Shown piece by piece: positions 6,601 to 9,080 of a DNA stretch of 9,080 nt. This stretch comes from Chloroflexota bacterium (GTDB taxonomy: Bacteria; Chloroflexota; FW602-bin22; JACPRP01): the NCBI GenBank assembly GCA_016210495.1, contig JACQUC010000041.1, positions 1-9,080 of the forward strand. Reading direction: 5' to 3'. The translations under genes were made by a program, and so were the position numbers. The notes under the pieces were generated by a model. That model was not told the DNA's origin and did not search any database. It was given only the letters and a program-made list of their open reading frames with translations. Position 1 is the stretch's first letter; every line of letters begins with the position of its first letter.

Positions 6601-7718
6601 GCGAATGCGTTTCCGGCAAAAAGTGGAGAGGTCTCTCCACTCTGCTGATCTCGCGCGAGTTTCCGTTGCTCCCCAGTTGGGCTTTCAAGGACATCGTAAT
6701 AGGTATCATCCGAAGCAGATTTCGCAGTGAACAGTCGACGGAACTTCACCTGTGCAGTGTCTTTTGAATACCAAAGTACGTAGTCGAAGATCGTCGGAAC
6801 GTAGCGAGAACCCAACGGCGCGCTGGTGCGATAGGCGATCTGGGCCATGAAATTGGCACGCCCGAAGACTTCATCGAGAAGTGACCGAAGAATGTGAATG
6901 TTCGTATCCGAAATCTGTACGAAGATGCTTCCCGTGTCCGCCAGTAGTTCCTTGCATAGCAGTAGCCGGTCCCGCAGGTAGGAGAGGTAGGAGTGGACGC
7001 CCAGGGTCCAAGTGTCACGGTAGGCTTTCACCATCTCCGGCTCGCGAGTCAGGTCCTCTGCTCTGTCCTTCACGTCGCGCTGTCCTACTTGGGGCTGGAA
7101 GTTGCTGGCGTACTTGATGCCGTAGGGCGGGTCCATGTAGATCATCTGGACCTTGCCCGCCAGCCCCTCGCGCCGGGCCAGCGAGGCCATAACCGCCAGC
7201 GAATCGCCGAGGATCATGCGGTTGGTCCAGTCCATGGGGTGCTGGTAGAACTGAACCGCCTCGCGATATTCCTGCTCCGGGTCGGCAAACATGCTCCGCA
7301 TGATTTCCTGCCGTTTGGCCGTGCGCAGGATGGCCTGGGTGGAGATGCGTTCGTGGATGTGCAGGGCCACGGGGTCGGCCACGCACCACTGCTGCTCCCG
7401 CTTGCCGGCCCACTCCAGCCAGGGCTCGTGGTTACGCAGCGCCGCTTCCAGGACCGCCACTTCATCCGGCGCCAGCTTCTGACGTCCCGCTTTTGCGATC
7501 AGCTTCGCCACGGCATCAGCCTTGCCCGCGGCGTCGAACCGCAGCACCGGCGCCAGGTGCGGGTTATAAGCGAATCTGACCTGCTTTTCTTTGACGACCT
7601 GGCCCCGCGCCTCGATGCCCGCCGGGGGGATGTTAATCCTTTTGACATTCTTGTGCCGGTAATCGGCGACGTTATCGCCGTCGCCGGCTTGGTAGTCATT
7701 TCCCTTGCGCTGGCTCAT
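3609..7718 (-). CDS. mod: Type III-like Mod, beta-class DNA adenine methyltransferase, interrupted by an intein
   Basis: This is the modification and DNA-recognition subunit, predicted to transfer a methyl group from SAM to adenine N6. The open frame is 1369 codons, of which 343 (485-827) are an intein, leaving a spliced product of 1026 residues. Catalytic motif IV is DPPYGIKY (196-203). Motif I is split: DPT (482-484), intein, CGSGTT (828-833), followed by WITIDVSRVALAIARQRL. Motif IV before motif I is the beta-class order. The region of roughly 205-470 between the motifs is where the target recognition domain is expected. The N-terminal 160 residues and the C-terminal 500 or so (870-1369, with an acidic linker around 1067-1100) are extra compared with a typical Mod of about 600-700 residues, and I do not recognise a domain there. 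The start is supported by AGGAGG just upstream (7728-7723). The gene heads the operon mod, 45-codon gene, res. Whether it is true Type III or a related two-gene system cannot be settled from sequence alone. Confidence 0.9.
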   Translation of the reverse strand: MSQRKGNDYQAGDGDNVADYRHKNVKRINIPPAGIEARGQVVKEKQVRFAYNPHLAPVLRFDAAGKADAVAKLIAKAGRQKLAPDEVAVLEAALRNHEPWLEWAGKREQQWCVADPVALHIHERISTQAILRTAKRQEIMRSMFADPEQEYREAVQFYQHPMDWTNRMILGDSLAVMASLARREGLAGKVQMIYMDPPYGIKYASNFQPQVGQRDVKDRAEDLTREPEMVKAYRDTWTLGVHSYLSYLRDRLLLCKELLADTGSIFVQISDTNIHILRSLLDEVFGRANFMAQIAYRTSAPLGSRYVPTIFDYVLWYSKDTAQVKFRRLFTAKSASDDTYYDVLESPTGEQRKLARDQQSGETSPLFAGNAFASITLVAAGPNPNCVFPVDHAGRSWTPTGGRGWKTNAGGMERIKRADRLFSTSDVLRYKFYLSDFPLMELTNLWSGLAGASDKAYVVQTSPRVIERCLLMTTDPGDLVLDPTCVRKGTRVWVVLAGSPSLTLPVHGEGTGTSSPPRAGRLQRGQPHAGDYRGGISARRNRRGNALFPRAGRTQEGVTPCGGTMGAAIPCQHAERALLPIEAILPGDSVLGHDGEAHPVVRVIRRQYRGKMIGIHHERSGAALWATADHRILARMRPRSLGGHTDWSASPVASLDRRKQMRREPTPPEARLWQVLRRRSLGARFRRQHPVGPYIADFYSRDAALVVEVDGAGAHDGEEAQAYDRARDAHMASLGLRVLRVSASDVARNLEGTFEYIKAACDDLNNPDGAEWVEAAELRTGDTVFAGPDRRAVAVESIREEVSAEEVYDLEVEGAHSFLTETCAVHNCGSGTTAYVAEKWGRRWITIDVSRVALAIARQRLLTAKYDYYKLRPTSAEDVQRNTDGPWLTDPAGQIPGPCTFECKMVPHVTLKSIAQNQALDPIFEKWEPVLAQKLAALNQALKPVTKETRFKLLGKLEDKRKREGKRSVTEADERRWKLPSSGPPFARGDSGGWNEWEVPFDTDPDWPQPLQEALTDYREAWRRKMDEVNACIAARADQEELVDQPFIDKGKVRVSGPFTMEGVIPEEESIDDGEPEESPIGGAPERLGTFGEGEGSAHTEARNAEAYLDRMIRLLREDGVRFPDNKVMKFQTLEALADGSTLHARGTWGNGEGERQAAVTFGPQYGPLTAGIVEEGIRLAARRGFDDLVFAAFSFDGAAQAAIQEDPDPKLRIHMAQIRPDVNMGDLLKTTVSSQLFTVSGSPRTRLEQGKDGQYVVHMEGVDIYNPVTNSVHSTGAEKVAAWFLDSDYDGRCFCICQAFFPDKSAWEKLGKALGGTLDGDAFTKFAGTASLPFPAGKHKRVAVKVIDPRGNEVLRVHRLGQALYDGG
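4750..4770. repeat. Palindromic repeat embedded in the methyltransferase C-terminal region
   Basis: A near-perfect inverted repeat has arms TCCCCCCTT (4750-4758) and AAGGGGGGA (4762-4770) and a 3-base loop. On the minus strand it encodes part of GPPFARGDSGG (983-993), a low-complexity interruption between KLPSS and WNEWEVPFD of the methyltransferase. The same kind of G6/C6 palindrome is commonly dispersed in bacterial genomes, which suggests an in-frame insertion. Six-base C or G runs at 4740-4745, 4751-4756 and 4764-4769 lie together here. Confidence 0.65.
5439..5756 (-). other. DUF559 / Vsr-like nuclease domain inside the intein
   Basis: Residues about 655-760 of the mod product read as a DUF559 domain, a member of the Vsr-like, PD-(D/E)XK-related nucleases. 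Visible signatures are MRREPTPPEARLW (661-673, with Glu669), RFRRQHPVGPYIADFY (684-699, with Asp697), VVEVDGAGAH (706-715, with Glu708, Asp710 and His715), a charged helix with Asp724 and Asp728, and the closing GLRVLRVSASDV strand (735-746). Most free-standing DUF559 proteins are short, about 110-130 residues, and match this block order. Its position between intein blocks B and F makes it the probable homing endonuclease, cutting intein-less mod alleles at the motif I codons. This differs from the usual LAGLIDADG enzyme. The catalytic residues look intact, but activity is inferred. Confidence 0.8.
5988..6236 (-). repeat. Palindromic and tandem repeat insertion within intein block A
   Basis: About 80 codons (residues 495-577) separate the two halves of intein block A and consist of repeat DNA. 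At 6190-6211 there is a perfect hairpin with 10-base arms (CCCTCCCCGT/ACGGGGAGGG) and a 2-base loop, bounded by GTTCCC (6187-6192) and GGGAAC (6221-6226). Next to it is a degenerate array of about 29-30-base units. Two near-identical copies begin at 6113 and 6142 (TGCCCCCTCTGTAGTCTCC) and several decayed copies lie between about 5990 and 6110. Each copy carries a CCGCACGCGG-like palindrome. The encoded peptide is Gly/Arg/Pro-rich (for example PRAGRLQRGQPHAGDYRGG) and looks unlike any fold. The insertion keeps the reading frame and lies where inteins normally have a short loop. Confidence 0.8.
6187..6226. repeat. Palindromic element with terminal inverted repeat
   Basis: GTTCCC at 6187-6192 is matched by GGGAAC at 6221-6226. 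Inside is a perfect 10-base inverted repeat (6190-6199 and 6202-6211) with a GT loop, followed by GGGTTAGGGAGGG. This looks like a small mobile palindrome of the kind scattered through GC-rich environmental genomes. Read on the minus strand it yields the peptide SPSLTLPVHGEG, which occurs as an insertion in the intein. Confidence 0.75.
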
Positions 7719-7722
7719 GAAT

Positions 7723-7728
7723 CCTCCT
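7723..7728 (-). promoter_or_regulatory. Ribosome binding site of mod
   Basis: AGGAGG on the minus strand lies four bases before the ATG at 7718-7716. It is a full consensus Shine-Dalgarno sequence and fixes the mod start. Confidence 0.8.
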
Positions 7729-7758
7729 GGTCATCGCTTCAATTGGAAGTCCTTCGAA

Positions 7759-7877
7759 CACAGGGATTTTACCGCCTTGCGAGCGAAGTCGCAAGGTTCG
7801 GTGCGGGCGGTTCACGAACCGCCCCTACAGGGCGACCCGGCGGGTCGCGGCTACGCCTCCTTCGCGGATTCCCTGTG
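7759..7877. repeat. Composite hairpin repeat element between mod and nusA
   Basis: An 8-base outer inverted repeat, CACAGGGA (7759-7766) and TCCCTGTG (7870-7877), frames three perfect hairpins. These are CCTTGCGA/TCGCAAGG (7775-7782 and 7789-7796), GGGCGGTTC/GAACCGCCC (7805-7813 and 7816-7824, 2-base loop) and GCGACCC/GGGTCGC (7832-7838 and 7842-7848, 3-base loop). The middle one, followed by CCTACAGGG, resembles a palindrome dispersed in many environmental bacterial genomes. The whole is about 119 bases with no gene and looks like a miniature mobile or REP-type element. Confidence 0.7.
7766..7794 (-). promoter_or_regulatory. Candidate sigma70-type promoter for mod
   Basis: On the minus strand, TTGCGA (7794-7789) is followed after 17 bases by TAAAAT (7771-7766). 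These match the -35 and -10 consensus at 4/6 and 5/6. Transcription would begin near 7759, leaving a leader of about 40 bases before mod. The -35 lies in one arm of a repeat hairpin (7775-7796), so the promoter appears to be part of the repeat element described below. No operator is evident. Confidence 0.45.
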
Positions 7878-7921
7878 CCGCCGGGCGCTCGCAGGTGGAG
7901 GCCCTCTTGCCTTTTCGCCAG

Positions 7922-7950
7922 TTGCACATTTGCACTAAGTGTGCTATATT
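7922..7950 (+). promoter_or_regulatory. nusA promoter, extended -10 type
   Basis: TTGCAC (7922-7927) and TATATT (7945-7950) are separated by 17 bases, with TG at 7942-7943 forming an extended -10. Both boxes match sigma70 consensus well. Transcription should start near 7957 and run rightward through an untranslated leader of about 90 bases to nusA. TTGCAC is repeated at 7930-7935, and a short palindrome, CACT-A-AGTG (7933-7941), lies in the spacer and might bind a regulator, though this is speculative. A second TGCTATATA at 8002-8010 could be another extended -10. Confidence 0.65.
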
Positions 7951-7975
7951 AAGTCGTAACCGAACATCTCTTGAC

Positions 7976-8002
7976 AAAAAGTGGGCTCTCTCCCACTTTT
8001 TT
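7976..8002 (+). terminator. Terminator-like hairpin in the nusA leader
   Basis: AAAAAGTGGG (7976-7985) and CCCACTTTTT (7992-8001) form a perfect 10-base stem around a CTCTCT loop, and the run of T reaches 8002. This is the form of an intrinsic terminator and, because the A-run precedes it, it would read the same on both strands. It lies downstream of the predicted nusA promoter and upstream of nusA, and no gene ends here. It is therefore a candidate attenuator of nusA or an insulator between divergent units. Confidence 0.6.
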
Positions 8003-8025
8003 GCTATATAAGGGAATTGGTCTCT

Positions 8026-8032
8026 AAAGGGG
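8026..8032 (+). promoter_or_regulatory. Weak, distant ribosome binding site of nusA
   Basis: AAAGGGG is the only Shine-Dalgarno-like sequence before nusA, and it lies 13 bases from the ATG at 8046, longer than the usual 5-10. The start is fixed by protein homology instead. Confidence 0.45.
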
Positions 8033-8045
8033 TCGATTAACAAAT

Positions 8046-9080
8046 ATGAAGAGCGACTTTTTGATCGCCATCACCCAGCTCTCGGCCGAGAAGAAACTGC
8101 CCAAAGAGGTTATCATGGAGGCGGTGGAGTCGGCGTTGGTTTCCGCCTACAAGAAGGAAAACCCGCTGGTCCTGGCGCCGGTCACGGTAAAGCTGCACCC
8201 CGGCACTGGCGAATTCAAGGTATTTGTCGAAAAGATGGTGGTGGGAAAGGCGACCGATCCTTTGCAGGAGATATCCCTGGCGGATGCCCGGAAACTGAAG
8301 AAGGATATCAAGGAGGGCGAGACGGCGCCGGTGGAAGTGTCCTTGCCCAAGAGCGCCGGCCGTATCGCCGCGCAAACGGCCAAGCAGGTGGTGCTGCAGC
8401 GGCTGCGCGAGGCGGAGCGCGACGCCATTTACGAGGAGTATGCGACCAAGCAGGGCGACGTGGTCAGTGGCATCATTCAGCGTATCGAATCTAACAAGAA
8501 TATATTCATGGAATTGGGCCGGACGGAGGCGTTGATGCCGCCTTCGGAGCAAGTGCGGGTAGAGCGTTACCGTGTGGGCCAGCGGGTGAGGGCCTATGTG
8601 TTGGAAGTGGCCCGTTCCGGCAGGGGGCCGCAGGTTATCGTCTCGCGGACTCATCCCAATCTATTGAAGCGGCTCTTTGAGCTGGAGGTGCCGGAAACGC
8701 ACAACGGCACTGTGGAAATAAAATCCATCGCCCGCGAACCCGGCCAGCGCAGCAAAGTGGCCGTTTCAGCGCGACAGGCGGGAATCGATCCCGTCGGATC
8801 TTGCGTCGGCCAGCGGGGTATACGCATTCAGAACATCGTCAGTGAGCTGAACGGCGAAAAAATAGACGTGGTGCTGTGGGACCCTAATCCGGCCACTTTC
8901 ATCGCCAACGCCCTGAGTCCGGCCCAGGTGCTCCATGTGGAAATCAACGCCGGCCTGAAAGCGGCCACCGTCGTGGTGCCGGACCGGCAGCTTTCCCTGG
9001 CTATCGGGAAAGAGGGGCAGAACGCCAGACTGGCGGCCAAATTGACGGGCTGGAAGATAGACATCAAGAGCGCCGTCGCC
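8046..9080 (+). CDS. nusA: Transcription termination/antitermination factor NusA (3' end missing)
   Basis: NusA binds RNA polymerase and nascent RNA, controlling pausing, intrinsic and Rho-dependent termination, and antitermination. The 345 codons present contain no stop and continue past the window. The N-terminal RNA polymerase-binding domain opens with [20 protein letters not shown] and runs to about residue 125, including AYKKENP. The S1 domain is around 135-202 ([22 protein letters not shown]). KH1 carries GSCVGQRG (251-258) and KH2 carries [18 protein letters not shown] (319-336). Bacterial NusA usually ends soon after KH2 in lineages lacking the E. coli-type acidic repeats, so only a short tail is probably missing. 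The ATG at 8046 matches the normal family N-terminus. The gene is usually in a rimP-nusA-infB operon, but here no rimP precedes it and a divergent R-M operon lies upstream. The leader hairpin may regulate it. Confidence 0.97.
   Translation, partial: MKSDFLIAITQLSAEKKLPKEVIMEAVESALVSAYKKENPLVLAPVTVKLHPGTGEFKVFVEKMVVGKATDPLQEISLADARKLKKDIKEGETAPVEVSLPKSAGRIAAQTAKQVVLQRLREAERDAIYEEYATKQGDVVSGIIQRIESNKNIFMELGRTEALMPPSEQVRVERYRVGQRVRAYVLEVARSGRGPQVIVSRTHPNLLKRLFELEVPETHNGTVEIKSIAREPGQRSKVAVSARQAGIDPVGSCVGQRGIRIQNIVSELNGEKIDVVLWDPNPATFIANALSPAQVLHVEINAGLKAATVVVPDRQLSLAIGKEGQNARLAAKLTGWKIDIKSAVA

Noticed and set aside
6993..7952. A 319-codon plus-strand frame across the mod start and the intergenic region
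   Set aside because: It reads through the antisense of DPPY-bearing mod and then through the repeat hairpins and the nusA promoter; no family resemblance.
7971..8010. A promoter formed by TTGACA (7971-7976) and TATATA (8005-8010)
   Set aside because: The spacer is 28 bases and consists of the hairpin, too long for sigma70. The TTGCAC/TATATT pair at 7922-7950 has proper spacing.
7825..8043. A 72-codon minus-strand frame upstream of mod that could be a leader gene or regulator
   Set aside because: It spans the leader hairpin, the nusA promoter and the repeat element and has no helix-turn-helix or other domain; no good ribosome binding site was seen.
8037..8654. A 205-codon minus-strand frame opposite nusA
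   Set aside because: It is antisense to well-conserved NusA domains; its His/Leu/Arg-rich sequence is a reverse-complement artefact.

Overview
The window is GC-rich bacterial DNA carrying a Type III-like restriction-modification (R-M) operon on the minus strand, beside the divergently transcribed housekeeping gene nusA at the right edge. Several families of small palindromic repeats, some inside coding sequence, together with the NusA sequence, suggest a Chloroflexota-type genome (perhaps Dehalococcoidia). That taxonomic placement is a tentative impression from sequence style, not a demonstrated assignment.

Layout from left to right: (1) 1-157, minus: the first 52 codons of a small protein with a GNQNARKHG motif, running off the left edge. 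(2) 158-416: no recognisable gene. (3) 417-3470, minus: a complete Type III restriction subunit (Res), with an SF2 helicase and a C-terminal PD-(D/E)XK nuclease. (4) 3463-3600, minus: an unrecognised 45-codon gene that overlaps the res start. (5) 3609-7718, minus: a beta-class DNA adenine methyltransferase (Mod-like) of 1369 codons. A 343-residue intein (residues 485-827) sits inside its SAM-binding motif I, at DPT|CGSG. The intein carries a DUF559/Vsr-like nuclease domain. Its N-terminal splicing block is itself split by about 80 residues encoded by palindromic and tandem DNA repeats. (6) 7719-8045: a divergent intergenic region with a repeat element of three hairpins, a candidate mod promoter inside that element, a good sigma70-type nusA promoter, and a terminator-like hairpin in the nusA leader. 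(7) 8046-9080, plus: nusA, cut off by the window end.

The mod, small ORF and res genes are packed like one operon, with an 8-nt gap and then an 8-nt overlap. Type III enzymes act as a Mod-Res complex in which Mod recognises the DNA and methylates it, and Res translocates and cleaves. The Mod motif I here exists only after the intein is excised and the exteins are joined as DPTCGSGTT. Methylation, and probably restriction, should therefore depend on protein splicing. The most noteworthy part of the window is this nested arrangement: a palindromic repeat insertion inside an intein with an atypical homing nuclease, inside the methyltransferase of an R-M operon.
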